Origin: Eutrophosalina sp902522775
GTDB lineage: Bacteria; Bacteroidota; Bacteroidia; Flavobacteriales; Flavobacteriaceae
Direction of reading: 5' to 3'
Assembly (NCBI GenBank): GCA_902522775.1
Contig: CABYWQ010000004.1
Location: 1-64,000, forward strand
Length of the DNA: 64,000 bases
This document shows positions 8,246 to 16,626 of this stretch, piece by piece. Numbering within the stretch: position 1 is the first letter of the stretch; each line of letters begins with the position of its first letter. The notes under the pieces were generated by a model. It made no database searches. It had not been told where the DNA came from and was given only the letters and a program-made list of their open reading frames with translations. The position numbers and the translations under genes were made by a program.

Positions 8246-9553
8246 TTAATATCTATAATATTCTGGTTTATAAGGTCCTTGTACTTTAACTCCGATATAA
8301 TTTGCTTGGTCTTCATTCAACTCTTCTAACTCAACTCCCAATTTATATAAATGTAATTTAGCAACTTTTTCATCTAAATGTTTGGGCAACATATAAACTT
8401 TGTTTTCATAAGATTTATAATTATTCCAAAGTTCAATTTGTGCTAAAGTTTGATTTGTAAAAGAATTGCTCATAACAAAACTTGGATGACCTGTAGCACA
8501 TCCTAAATTCACTAATCTTCCTTCAGCTAAAATTATTATCTCTTTACCATTAATATTATATAAGTCAACCTGTGGTTTTATTTCAATTTTAGTATGACCA
8601 TAATTTTTATTTATCCATGCCATATCTATCTCATTGTCAAAATGACCTATGTTACAGACAATAGCTTTATCTTTCATCAACTTAAAATGTTCATCTTTAA
8701 GAATATCTTTATTTCCTGTAGCAGTTACTATAATGTCTGCATTAGCTATAACAGTTTTAATTTTTTTAACTTCATAACCGTCCATTGAAGCTTGAAGCGC
8801 ACATATTGGATCTATTTCTGCTACGGTAACAATTGCGCCAGCTCCACTGAATGATGCAACAGTTCCTTTACCTACATCACCGTACCCTGCTACAATTACT
8901 CTTTTACCAGCCATCATAATATCAGTTGCTCTTCTAACGGCATCAACAGCACTTTCTTGACAACCATATTTATTGTCAAACTTAGATTTAGTAACAGAAT
9001 CATTAACATTTATAGCTGGTAATGGAAGAGTTCCTTGCTTTACCCTTTCATAGAGCCTGTGGACACCTGTAGTTGTTTCTTCAGATAATCCTCTAATTTC
9101 TTTAACCAGTTCAGGAAAATTATCTAAAACTAAATTTGTTAAATCTCCTCCGTCATCTAAAATCATATTCAATGGTTTTCTATCCTCACCAAAAAATAAT
9201 GTTTGTTCAATACACCAGTTGAACTCTTCTTCATTCATACCTTTCCAAGCATAAACTGGTATACCAGCAGCAGCGATTGCAGCTGCAGCATGATCTTGAG
9301 TAGAAAAAATATTACAAGAACTCCAAGTTACATCAGCACCCAGTTCTACCAAGGTTTCAATTAATACTGCTGTTTGTATAGTCATGTGTAAACAGCCTGC
9401 TATTCTTGAATTTTTTAAAGGTTTATCGTTTTTGTATTCTTCTCTCAATGACATTAGCCCAGGCATTTCCGATTCAGCTAATTTAATTTCTTTTCTTCCC
9501 CATTCTGCTAAAGAAATATCTTTTACTTTATAAGGTATATATTTATTGCTCAT
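8246..9553 (-). CDS. ahcY: Adenosylhomocysteinase (S-adenosylhomocysteine hydrolase)
   Basis: This 435-residue cytoplasmic enzyme splits S-adenosylhomocysteine into adenosine and homocysteine, removing the inhibitor produced by SAM methyltransferases. Visible motifs are GCLHMTIQTAVLIETL (53-68), SCNIFSTQDHAAAA (79-92), the NAD loop GYGDVGKG (223-230) and the canonical C-terminus KPEYYRY. Length is typical. It lies 2 bases after metK and one base before gmd, so SAM synthesis and SAH removal are co-transcribed with the sugar methyltransferase downstream. Homologues usually sit outside polysaccharide loci, so this placement is notable. I cannot tell whether it is the only copy in the genome. Confidence 0.97.
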   Translation of the reverse strand: MSNKYIPYKVKDISLAEWGRKEIKLAESEMPGLMSLREEYKNDKPLKNSRIAGCLHMTIQTAVLIETLVELGADVTWSSCNIFSTQDHAAAAIAAAGIPVYAWKGMNEEEFNWCIEQTLFFGEDRKPLNMILDDGGDLTNLVLDNFPELVKEIRGLSEETTTGVHRLYERVKQGTLPLPAINVNDSVTKSKFDNKYGCQESAVDAVRRATDIMMAGKRVIVAGYGDVGKGTVASFSGAGAIVTVAEIDPICALQASMDGYEVKKIKTVIANADIIVTATGNKDILKDEHFKLMKDKAIVCNIGHFDNEIDMAWINKNYGHTKIEIKPQVDLYNINGKEIIILAEGRLVNLGCATGHPSFVMSNSFTNQTLAQIELWNNYKSYENKVYMLPKHLDEKVAKLHLYKLGVELEELNEDQANYIGVKVQGPYKPEYYRY

Positions 9554-9555
9554 TT

Positions 9556-10812
9556 TTATTTTGTTAATTTAAATTTTTCTCTTATTTGTTTAACGTAATC
9601 TAGTTTTTCCCATGTAAATAATTCAACTTCTTTTTCAATAATTTTTCCAGAAATATCAGAAAAATTTTTTGTTTTAAAAGTTGGAAATCTACCCATATGA
9701 CCATAGGAAGAAGTTTCAAAATATATTGGTTGTCTTAGTTTTAGTCTTTTCTCAATAAAATATGGTCTCATATCAAATATTTCTTCAATAATATTTGCAA
9801 TTTCTGAATCTGAAGAATTAATTTTTGATGTACCATAAGTATTTATGTATAAACCCATGGGTTTTGCAACTCCAATAGCATATCCGACCTGTACTAAACA
9901 CTCATCAGCAAGGCCTGCAGCAACAATATTTTTTGCAATATGTCTTGCTGCGTATGCAGCACTTCTATCAACTTTACTTGGATCTTTTCCTGAAAAAGCG
10001 CCACCGCCATGTGCTCCTTTTCCTCCGTATGTGTCTACTATTATTTTTCTACCAGTCAAACCCGTATCACCATGAGGTCCTCCAATAACAAATTTACCAG
10101 TGGGATTTATATGATATTCAATACTACTATCAAAAAGATTTGCATACTTTGGGTAATTTCCAATAACTCTTGGAATTAAAATATTAAGAATATCTTCCTT
10201 GATTTTATTTAACATGTTTTTTTCTGTATCAAAATCATCATGCTGAGTTGAAATTACTATGGAACGAATTCTAATTGGTTTATTATTGTCAGAATATTCT
10301 AATGTTACTTGTGATTTTGAATCAGGCCTAAGATATTTAATCTCTCTAAATTCTTTCCTTAATAAAGCTAATTCTTGAAGTATTTTATGTGACAAATCTA
10401 AAGCTAATGGCATATAGTTATCTGTTTCATTACATGCATAACCAAACATAATACCCTGATCTCCAGCACCTTGATCTTCTTTTTTTTCTCTATCAACTCC
10501 CTGATTAATATCAGGAGACTGGTCATGAAGATAAGACTTTACTTCACAGGACTTATCATCAAATAGGTAATCAGAGTTATTATATCCAACTTTTCTAATA
10601 ATCTGTCTTATAATTTTTTCTTCATCAATTTTGGCTTTTGATTTAATTTCACCAGCAACAATTGCAAGATTAGTAGTTACTAAAGTTTCACATGCTACTT
10701 TAGAATTTTCATCAAATGCTAAATAATAATCAATTATAGCATCACTTATTTGATCAGCTAATTTATCTGGATGTCCTTCACTTACAGACTCTGAGGTAAA
10801 TATGTAACTCAT
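9556..10812 (-). CDS. metK: S-adenosylmethionine synthetase
   Basis: This 418-residue enzyme makes S-adenosylmethionine from methionine and ATP. Characteristic segments are SEGHPDKLADQISDA near the N-terminus, GAGDQGIMFGYA in the first third and GGGAFSGKDPSKVDRSAAYAARH in the C-terminal half. Length agrees with bacteroidotal MetK. The gene is 12 bases after ugd and 2 bases before ahcY and has no upstream space for a SAM riboswitch, so its expression should follow the polysaccharide operon. It supplies the methyl donor for the methyltransferase four genes into the unit and presumably for the whole cell. Confidence 0.97.
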   Translation of the reverse strand: MSYIFTSESVSEGHPDKLADQISDAIIDYYLAFDENSKVACETLVTTNLAIVAGEIKSKAKIDEEKIIRQIIRKVGYNNSDYLFDDKSCEVKSYLHDQSPDINQGVDREKKEDQGAGDQGIMFGYACNETDNYMPLALDLSHKILQELALLRKEFREIKYLRPDSKSQVTLEYSDNNKPIRIRSIVISTQHDDFDTEKNMLNKIKEDILNILIPRVIGNYPKYANLFDSSIEYHINPTGKFVIGGPHGDTGLTGRKIIVDTYGGKGAHGGGAFSGKDPSKVDRSAAYAARHIAKNIVAAGLADECLVQVGYAIGVAKPMGLYINTYGTSKINSSDSEIANIIEEIFDMRPYFIEKRLKLRQPIYFETSSYGHMGRFPTFKTKNFSDISGKIIEKEVELFTWEKLDYVKQIREKFKLTK

Positions 10813-10824
10813 ATATTTTAATTT

Positions 10825-11646
10825 TTAATTTATTGCTCTTCCTTTCATTCTTTCCCAATCTCTATTAGATCTTACTTTGTCATTAGTATTATTGACAGCA
10901 TTTAAAACATTATTAAGACTTCCTAAATTTTCAGATAAATAAATCAAAGCAGCTAAATCTTTAGGAAAACAATGTCCTCCAAATCCTAAATCACCGTCAG
11001 GACCAGGCACAGCTAAATGAGAAAAGCCTATTCTTTTATCTAGGGTTGCGTACTCAATAACTTTATCATAATCAATATCTAATTTTCTACATAAATCGTA
11101 CATTTCATTTGCAAAAGAAACCTTGGTTGCTAAAAAGGAATTTGTAAAATATTTTATCATTTCAGCATGTTTTGAACCAGTTTTTATTAAATAAACATTA
11201 GGAAAAACTCTTGAAAAAACAGTTTTCAAAATTGTAGTTGCAGATCTTGGACCTCCCAAAATAATTCTATTTTGATTTTCATAATCTTCAATAGCATTTC
11301 TTTCAGTTAAAAATTCAGGGTTAAAAACAATTTGAATCCTTTTAAATTCTGTATTGAGTTTCTCAGTGGTACCAGGTACAACTGTTGATTTATTTACAAC
11401 AATTATTTCATCTTTATCAGAAAGCATTTTAATTGTATCGTATATCCTACTAATATCACATTCACCATTTTTTTTCATTGGCGTAGGTAAACAAAGAAAA
11501 ATTACTTTACAATTATTTTTAATTTCAAGTAAAGTGGAATTACACAATGAATTATCAATATCATATGTGAGAATGTTATAAAATTTTTCAAATTTATTTT
11601 TTACAGCATTTCCAACAAATCCTTGTCCAATTATTCCAATATTCAT
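10825..11646 (-). CDS. Short UDP-glucose 6-dehydrogenase-like enzyme
   Basis: This 273-residue NAD-dependent sugar-nucleotide dehydrogenase has the N-terminal Rossmann loop GIIGQGFVG (4-12), NKSTVVPGTTEKL (85-97), FNPEFLTE (108-115), the Lys165 region EMIKYFTN and the catalytic Cys226 in GFGGHCFPKDL. It lacks the C-terminal UDP-binding domain that brings normal Ugd to about 390-450 residues. The end (RDWERMKGRAIN) is followed 12 bases later by metK, so this is a natural short form and not a break within the window. The likely reaction is UDP-glucose to UDP-glucuronate, feeding the UDP-glucuronate decarboxylase at 14.9 kb. A different UDP-sugar substrate cannot be excluded. Confidence 0.8.
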   Translation of the reverse strand: MNIGIIGQGFVGNAVKNKFEKFYNILTYDIDNSLCNSTLLEIKNNCKVIFLCLPTPMKKNGECDISRIYDTIKMLSDKDEIIVVNKSTVVPGTTEKLNTEFKRIQIVFNPEFLTERNAIEDYENQNRIILGGPRSATTILKTVFSRVFPNVYLIKTGSKHAEMIKYFTNSFLATKVSFANEMYDLCRKLDIDYDKVIEYATLDKRIGFSHLAVPGPDGDLGFGGHCFPKDLAALIYLSENLGSLNNVLNAVNNTNDKVRSNRDWERMKGRAIN

Positions 11647-11663
11647 TTCTAATTTTTAGTTGA

Positions 11664-11671
11664 CAAATTTA
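11664..11671 (-). promoter_or_regulatory. Candidate -7 box (TAnnTTTG) for ugd-metK-ahcY-gmd operon
   Basis: The reverse strand reads TAAATTTG, an exact match to the Bacteroidota -7 consensus TAnnTTTG, 17 bases before the ugd ATG in the 68-base gap after the FAD-enzyme gene. I see no convincing -33 TTG at normal spacing. An internal promoter here would let ugd-metK-ahcY and downstream genes be expressed separately from the genes at 11.7-14.3 kb. Confidence 0.35.
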
Positions 11672-11714
11672 ATCAATCAAAGTAATTTACAGAGCCTTAT
11701 TTCAATATTTTAAA

Positions 11715-13085
11715 TCAAGATTCTTGATATTCAGAGTCTTCATTAACTTCCCATAAATCATAATTACAATTTAAGTGAACATTACTATATGCAAGATAAC
11801 CCATTAGAATTGAATGATCTTGATTATTGTACTTGTATGATCCTCCACGACCAATTAAAAATAAATTTTTATATTTTTTTAATTCATTTTTAATTTTATC
11901 AATATCATTTTTATAATTATTGTAATATATAGGATAACATTTTGGAACTTTAATTACTTTAAAATCAATTATTTCATTTTTATTTTTTATAAAATTGCAT
12001 TTAATTAAATCCGAAGAACATAATTCTAAGAGTTTTTTATCACAATAAGTCCATAATTTATCATTATCAAACGACCAATACTCACAAACCAAAACAGTAC
12101 CTTCCTGAGAATTTATAATATCTGGAATCCAATTATTAAAGTTTGTTATTCTACCCGTACTAATATTTGAATCTTGAATATATAACCATTGATCTTCAAA
12201 AATTTTATCTTTATTTATAAGAATATAAACCAATGTTGTATTTCTGAATTTTAAGTTAAGTTGATTATTCTTATAGTTTTTAAATATTGATAAAAAAGAG
12301 TCTATCGGCATGGAACTTATCAAATATTTACATTTTAAATTTTTATTATTATCTAATGTTATTTTAAATAAGTTTTCTTTATACTCAACCTTATCTATTT
12401 TTGATTTAAACAAAAATTTACCTCCAAGCTTCAATATTTTTTTATACATTTTTTGATATGTATATCCATTGCCTTTTAATGGATACATAAACTTATCAAC
12501 TAATGTCTTATGAGAGTTTTTTGATTTTAAAAAATTAAAAATTACATCAGCTAAAGAAAATTTTTTAATTCTTTGAGCTGCAAAATCAGAGGAAATTTTT
12601 TTTGGACTAATTCCCCAAACTTTTTTTGTATAGTTATGAAAAAAAATATTATATAATTTTTTTCCAAATCTATTTGATACCCAATTTGAAAAAATTTTTT
12701 CATTTTTTATTGGAAAAATTTGATAGGTGATATAGCTCAACAAACAACTTAAACTTTCTTTAACACCAAGCTTAAAAAAAGCATTAAAAGGTCTAATTGG
12801 ATATTGAAATAATTTTTTATTATAAAAAATTCTAGTTAACCTATTAACTGTTTTAAAATCACCATCTAAAGAATCCTTCCAAATTTTATTTACAGTTGAA
12901 TTTTTAGAAAAAAATCTATGTGGACCTAAGTCAACATATCTATTAAATAATTTAATAGTTTTAGACATTCCTCCAACAGAGTCAGATATTTCTATTACTG
13001 TTACATCATAATCATTATGATTACAAAAATGTAAAGCAGCTGTTAATCCAGCAGGACCTGCTCCTATAATTATAACTTTTTCCAA
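11715..13085 (-). CDS. FAD-dependent amine-oxidase/UDP-galactopyranose-mutase-like oxidoreductase
   Basis: This 456-residue protein starts with a dinucleotide-binding loop GAGPAGLTAA (8-17), an acidic ribose-binding Glu in TVIEISDSVGGMS, and a VDLGPHRFF segment shared by NAD(P)/FAD-dependent oxidoreductases found in polysaccharide loci. A late LIGRGGSYKYNNQDHS stretch fits the second FAD-contact region. It resembles protoporphyrinogen-oxidase and UDP-galactopyranose-mutase relatives but lacks clear mutase signatures, so a specific reaction is not claimed. The start overlaps the upstream membrane-protein gene by 16 bases, suggesting the two are translated together. It probably modifies a polysaccharide or lipid carrier component. 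Confidence 0.68.
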   Translation of the reverse strand: MEKVIIIGAGPAGLTAALHFCNHNDYDVTVIEISDSVGGMSKTIKLFNRYVDLGPHRFFSKNSTVNKIWKDSLDGDFKTVNRLTRIFYNKKLFQYPIRPFNAFFKLGVKESLSCLLSYITYQIFPIKNEKIFSNWVSNRFGKKLYNIFFHNYTKKVWGISPKKISSDFAAQRIKKFSLADVIFNFLKSKNSHKTLVDKFMYPLKGNGYTYQKMYKKILKLGGKFLFKSKIDKVEYKENLFKITLDNNKNLKCKYLISSMPIDSFLSIFKNYKNNQLNLKFRNTTLVYILINKDKIFEDQWLYIQDSNISTGRITNFNNWIPDIINSQEGTVLVCEYWSFDNDKLWTYCDKKLLELCSSDLIKCNFIKNKNEIIDFKVIKVPKCYPIYYNNYKNDIDKIKNELKKYKNLFLIGRGGSYKYNNQDHSILMGYLAYSNVHLNCNYDLWEVNEDSEYQES

Positions 13086-14344
13086 ATTGAAATCAAATAA
13101 TTTTTATTTTCTATTATTTTTTTAAAAATTATAAATAGACAGAACTGAATGAACCCAAAATACCATAAAACTGTATTGATATGATAATGAATAAAAGAAT
13201 GATTTTTAGCTAAGATAAACCACGAAAATGGCAAGGATAAAAATGCTATAAATTTTAAAAAATCGTTATTATTTTTCAAAACAAAATATAATGTTAGAAA
13301 AAATATAATAGGAAAGAATAAAATTCCATTAATACCAACAAACAAATTATCATGTAGCCATCCTATTGAAAAATATCTCAGAATTGTACTAATTAAATTT
13401 CCGTCATTGTCAGAATTTACTGGCCAAGTTCTTCTCAAAATATCTTCATTAAAAATACTTTCAAATCCTGAAAAAATATCTTCGCCTCTAATACCAGAAT
13501 GTAGAATAATTGCTATTACAAATCCTAAAAACATAAAAATAGATGAGAAGAAAATTAATTTAATAAGGGAATCTCTATTGTGATTGTTTTCAATTAAACT
13601 AATAACAGGAAAAATTATTCCAGAAAGCATTATTGTAGAAATAAATTCATATCCACTCAAAGCCTTTATTAAAATAGCTAAAAAATAAAGAGGTAAGAAA
13701 TAATAAAATCTTTCAATTTTATTTAACGCCATAAGACTTATCAACATTGGTAAAAATAAAAAAGGTGTAAAAAAATAAAGATTTGACGCAAATTTAATTA
13801 TCCAAGGTGAAAGTAAAAAGGAAAGTAAGTATATAAAGAAAAACAAGTTCCCTTTAAGCTTTTTAACATTTAGGCATATTAGTAATAAAATAAATGATAA
13901 AATGATAACTTGAAAAAATTTTAAAACAAAAATTGAAAATCTAAAATCTTGATTAAATAATTTTTCAATTCTTTTAACCATATTTTCATATAAATAAGAA
14001 TAAAAAAAACCCTGAATACCATATTGAGATTTGTAAACTCCAAATTCATATTTTGATTTATCAATATTTTCATAATTATTTAAATAAAAATTTGTTTCAG
14101 GATCTTTATTCAATATAATTTTAATACTTTCTCCGTCATTATATGTTACTGAATGCAAACCAAAATTTGAATCGTTAGGGTTTATTTTTTTTGAGATTAT
14201 CTTACCCCAAACTAATGAATCAGAATAAGTCTCAAAACTTACGATTGAATTATAATTAAATAAACTTGTGCTGTAAACAATTATTATGAATATTACTAAA
14301 TGTTTTTTAGACAACTTGTTATTAGATATTAAATTATTAATCAC
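13070..14344 (-). CDS. Multi-pass membrane protein, possible GT-C glycosyltransferase
   Basis: This 424-residue protein has a GTG start, an N-terminal membrane segment (about residues 16-33), a roughly 100-residue non-membrane region, then about nine hydrophobic segments to the C-terminus. A large extracytoplasmic loop after the first helix and a late NHSFIHYHINTVLWYFGF segment resemble uncharacterised GT-C-like membrane proteins of polysaccharide loci. It could transfer a sugar from a polyprenyl carrier, but I do not recognise a named family. It overlaps the FAD-enzyme gene downstream by 16 bases. A 21-base palindrome lies 12 bases upstream of its start codon, so it may be controlled by the winged-helix gene just before it. 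Confidence 0.6.
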   Translation of the reverse strand: MINNLISNNKLSKKHLVIFIIIVYSTSLFNYNSIVSFETYSDSLVWGKIISKKINPNDSNFGLHSVTYNDGESIKIILNKDPETNFYLNNYENIDKSKYEFGVYKSQYGIQGFFYSYLYENMVKRIEKLFNQDFRFSIFVLKFFQVIILSFILLLICLNVKKLKGNLFFFIYLLSFLLSPWIIKFASNLYFFTPFLFLPMLISLMALNKIERFYYFLPLYFLAILIKALSGYEFISTIMLSGIIFPVISLIENNHNRDSLIKLIFFSSIFMFLGFVIAIILHSGIRGEDIFSGFESIFNEDILRRTWPVNSDNDGNLISTILRYFSIGWLHDNLFVGINGILFFPIIFFLTLYFVLKNNNDFLKFIAFLSLPFSWFILAKNHSFIHYHINTVLWYFGFIQFCLFIIFKKIIENKNYLISIWKKL

Positions 14345-14356
14345 AGCTTCGCTAAT

Positions 14357-14377
14357 ACATTAACAAGTTGTTAATGT
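14357..14377. promoter_or_regulatory. Near-perfect 21-bp palindrome, candidate operator
   Basis: Arms ACATTAACAA and TTGTTAATGT are perfect inverted repeats of 10 bases separated by a single G at 14367. The site lies in the 54-base gap between the winged-helix gene (ends 14399) and the membrane-protein gene (starts 14344). The symmetry and size fit a dimeric DNA-binding protein. No T-run follows directly and the stem is AT-rich, so a terminator is less likely. The adjacent winged-helix protein is the obvious candidate ligand, which is inference. Confidence 0.5.
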
Positions 14378-14398
14378 TTAAAATCTTTTTATAAAAGG

Positions 14399-14902
14399 TT
14401 ATACTAGTTGGATTGAATTTTTAATTAAAGGTTCATTAATTGAAAAAACAATAGAGATTTTTCTTTTAATTAAAAGCTCTAGCTTCTTAGTTAGTTTTTC
14501 AAGAAAAATTTTATTAATTTTTTTACCAACAACAATAATTTCAATATGACCTGTATCAAGTCCCAAAGCATATTCTCCAACCAAATAAATACTTATATCT
14601 TTACCAATTTTTTCAAAAATATTTTCTATAATAATTTCAATTCCAAGATGTTTTTTAACAATATTTTGAAGAGGTTGAAATAGTGTATGCTTCTTGTTTG
14701 CTCTGTAATAAATTTTATTATCCTTTGATTCTTTTAATAAATACCCTGCATCAAAAAGCTTGTTTAATTCTTTTCTAACTGAATTTGTAGATTCTCCAAA
14801 TTCATTAGCAAGACCATTGAGATAGCCATTATTATTTTTATCAATAAAAAACTTTATTAATAGTCTTAGCCTCGTTTTGGATGTAATTATTGTTTCTAGC
14901 AT
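14399..14902 (-). CDS. Winged-helix regulator with degenerate nucleotidyltransferase-like domain
   Basis: This 167-residue protein has an ArsR/MarR-like winged helix at residues 5-70 (GLANEFGESTNSVRKELNKL is the recognition-helix region, with KESKDNKIYYRAN as the wing). A second domain at about 85-160 has the beta pattern of minimal nucleotidyltransferases, but its GS-to-DxD signature is changed to VGEYALGLDTGHIEIIVVG, so catalysis is doubtful. Proteins of this form occur at the head of bacteroidotal polysaccharide loci. It is divergent from uxs with only 56 bases between them and upstream of the leftward operon, a good position to control both. DNA-binding is inferred from the fold, and the target is unknown. 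Confidence 0.7.
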   Translation of the reverse strand: MLETIITSKTRLRLLIKFFIDKNNNGYLNGLANEFGESTNSVRKELNKLFDAGYLLKESKDNKIYYRANKKHTLFQPLQNIVKKHLGIEIIIENIFEKIGKDISIYLVGEYALGLDTGHIEIIVVGKKINKIFLEKLTKKLELLIKRKISIVFSINEPLIKNSIQLV

Positions 14903-14946
14903 TTCAAGTTATAAAAGTACTTAAAAAAACAGTTTAAAAAAAAGTT

Positions 14947-14954
14947 TAATTTTG
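14947..14954 (+). promoter_or_regulatory. Candidate -7 box (TAnnTTTG) for uxs
   Basis: TAATTTTG matches TAnnTTTG exactly and ends 4 bases before the GTG start of uxs. If used at the usual spacing, transcription would begin at or next to the start codon, giving a leaderless message. No good -33 TTG is visible at the normal distance, so the call is tentative. Confidence 0.35.
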
Positions 14955-14958
14955 TTTC

Positions 14959-15900
14959 GTGAGTAAGACAGTATTAATTGCTGGTGGAGCAGGGTTCATT
15001 GGATCGCATCTTTGCGATTTTTTTTTAAAAATGGATTATTTGGTTATTGCAGTTGACAATTTGATTACTGGCAATATAAATAATCTAAGAAATTCATTTA
15101 AAAATTCTAATTTTAAATTTATTAACCATGATATAATTAATCCTTTAAATGTCAATTGTAGTGTAGATTACATTTTAAATTTTGCTTCTCCAGCAAGCCC
15201 AAAATTTTTCATAAAATATCCTCTGGAAACTCTTTTTTCTGGGTCCTTTGGTACCAAAAATTTAATTGAATTAGCAATTGAAAAGAATGCTAAAATCCTT
15301 GTTGCATCAACTTCAGAAATTTACGGTGATCCATTGGAACATCCTCAGAAAGAAAGCTACTATGGAAATGTAAATACTACTGGCCCAAGATCAGTATATG
15401 ACGAATCAAAGAGATTTCAAGAAACATTGGTCTATTCCTACTATAAAAAAAATAATTTAGACATTAGTATTGCTAGAATATTTAATACGTATGGTCCAAG
15501 AATGGATATTTTGGATGGTAGAGTTGTTCCTAATTTTATAATTAACTCACTTAATTCCAATGAATTACATATTTATGGAGATGGAAAGCAAACTAGATCT
15601 TTCTGCTATATTGATGACATGGTTGATGGACTTTACAAACTGCTTTTATCAAATACTACAATGCCCATAAACTTGGGAAATCCTGATGAAATAACTATTG
15701 AAAAACTTGCTGATGAAATTATTGATTTAAGTGGAAAAAAAATTAATAAAAAATATTTTCCGATTGGTCAAAATGATCCAAAAAGAAGAAAACCAGACAT
15801 TAGTATGGCAATTGATAAACTGAATTGGAAACCTCAAATTTCAAGAAAAATTGGTATTAAAAAAACTTTTGAATATTTTAGTCAACAAATAAAAAGTTAA
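14959..15900 (+). CDS. UDP-glucuronate decarboxylase (UDP-xylose synthase)
   Basis: This 313-residue SDR enzyme most likely converts UDP-glucuronate to UDP-xylose. The NAD loop GGAGFIGSH (9-17), NFASPASP (74-81), STSEIYGDP (117-125) and the catalytic Tyr147 and Lys151 in YDESKR are characteristic of UXS, as are the C-terminal QNDPKRRKPDIS stretch and the overall length. The start is GTG. The dehydrogenase at 10.8-11.6 kb would supply its substrate. It opens the rightward unit containing the lectin-like lipoprotein and Wzi and is divergent from the winged-helix regulator. Confidence 0.88.
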   Translation: MSKTVLIAGGAGFIGSHLCDFFLKMDYLVIAVDNLITGNINNLRNSFKNSNFKFINHDIINPLNVNCSVDYILNFASPASPKFFIKYPLETLFSGSFGTKNLIELAIEKNAKILVASTSEIYGDPLEHPQKESYYGNVNTTGPRSVYDESKRFQETLVYSYYKKNNLDISIARIFNTYGPRMDILDGRVVPNFIINSLNSNELHIYGDGKQTRSFCYIDDMVDGLYKLLLSNTTMPINLGNPDEITIEKLADEIIDLSGKKINKKYFPIGQNDPKRRKPDISMAIDKLNWKPQISRKIGIKKTFEYFSQQIKS

Positions 15901-15912
15901 ATTTTTCATATT

Positions 15913-16626
15913 ATGTACTACAAAAAAAACTATTCACTTTTTATTTTTTATTTCCTTACATTGATAATTTCAAATTCTTGTGCATATCCTGAAATAATAA
16001 GAGATGAATTAATATATGAAAACGATTTTGAGGATAATACTTTAAATAATATTGATGGTGGTGGAATAGAAGTTTTTAATGGTACAAAAGTATTAGGTTA
16101 TTTTAATAATGATGGCTTTACTATTCATTTAGAAGATCCCGGATCTCATGATTACGTTTTTATCTCTTTTGATTTGTACATTCATGGAACATGGGATGGA
16201 AATTTTAATGGTTTCCCAACAGATGATAAAGCAGATAAATGGATAATGGAATACAAACCAGGAATGGATTTATTTAAAGATCCAGATTTTGATAAATTTG
16301 TTACAACATTTTCCAACAGCCCATGTTGGACAAATTACTGCTTAAGACAATCATATCCTAATAATTATCCATTTGAAAATAACCCAAAAACAGGTGCATA
16401 TACAAGTGAATTACCCAAGACATGTAATGACAATTTTTTCGGAGGAAAATCATCACTCTATAAAATTGAAAAGAGTTTTAAAACATCGAATGGTGCAATT
16501 ATAATCAGATTTTACGATGAATTGTATCAGCCTAATGCAATTGATAAAAATGGTATTCCTCAGCAAAAATGTGATGAAAGCTGGTCTCTTGATAACCTGA
16601 AAATTAGAGTAATTGAATATAATTAG
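15913..16626 (+). CDS. Predicted secreted lipoprotein with jelly-roll/lectin-like features
   Basis: This 237-residue protein has a hydrophobic N-terminus (about residues 8-21) ending in a lipobox-like SNSC, so it is probably exported and lipidated. The mature part is rich in aromatic and acidic residues, starts LIYENDFEDNTLNN and ends DESWSLDNLKIRV, a pattern often seen in concanavalin/LamG-like beta-sandwich carbohydrate-binding domains. Several cysteines (PCWTNYC and single Cys near TCN and KCD) could form disulfides. I do not recognise a named family. It lies between uxs and wzi, overlapping wzi by 14 bases, so a surface role in binding or processing the polysaccharide is reasonable but inferred. 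Confidence 0.6.
   Translation: MYYKKNYSLFIFYFLTLIISNSCAYPEIIRDELIYENDFEDNTLNNIDGGGIEVFNGTKVLGYFNNDGFTIHLEDPGSHDYVFISFDLYIHGTWDGNFNGFPTDDKADKWIMEYKPGMDLFKDPDFDKFVTTFSNSPCWTNYCLRQSYPNNYPFENNPKTGAYTSELPKTCNDNFFGGKSSLYKIEKSFKTSNGAIIIRFYDELYQPNAIDKNGIPQQKCDESWSLDNLKIRVIEYN

Noticed and set aside
8245..8316. Upstream extension of gmd by 24 codons into ahcY
   Set aside because: The extension overlaps the conserved ahcY C-terminus, and the family start MKKALIIG lies at 8244.
10800..10825. Possible SAM riboswitch upstream of metK
   Set aside because: Only 12 bases separate ugd and metK, too short for any known SAM riboswitch.
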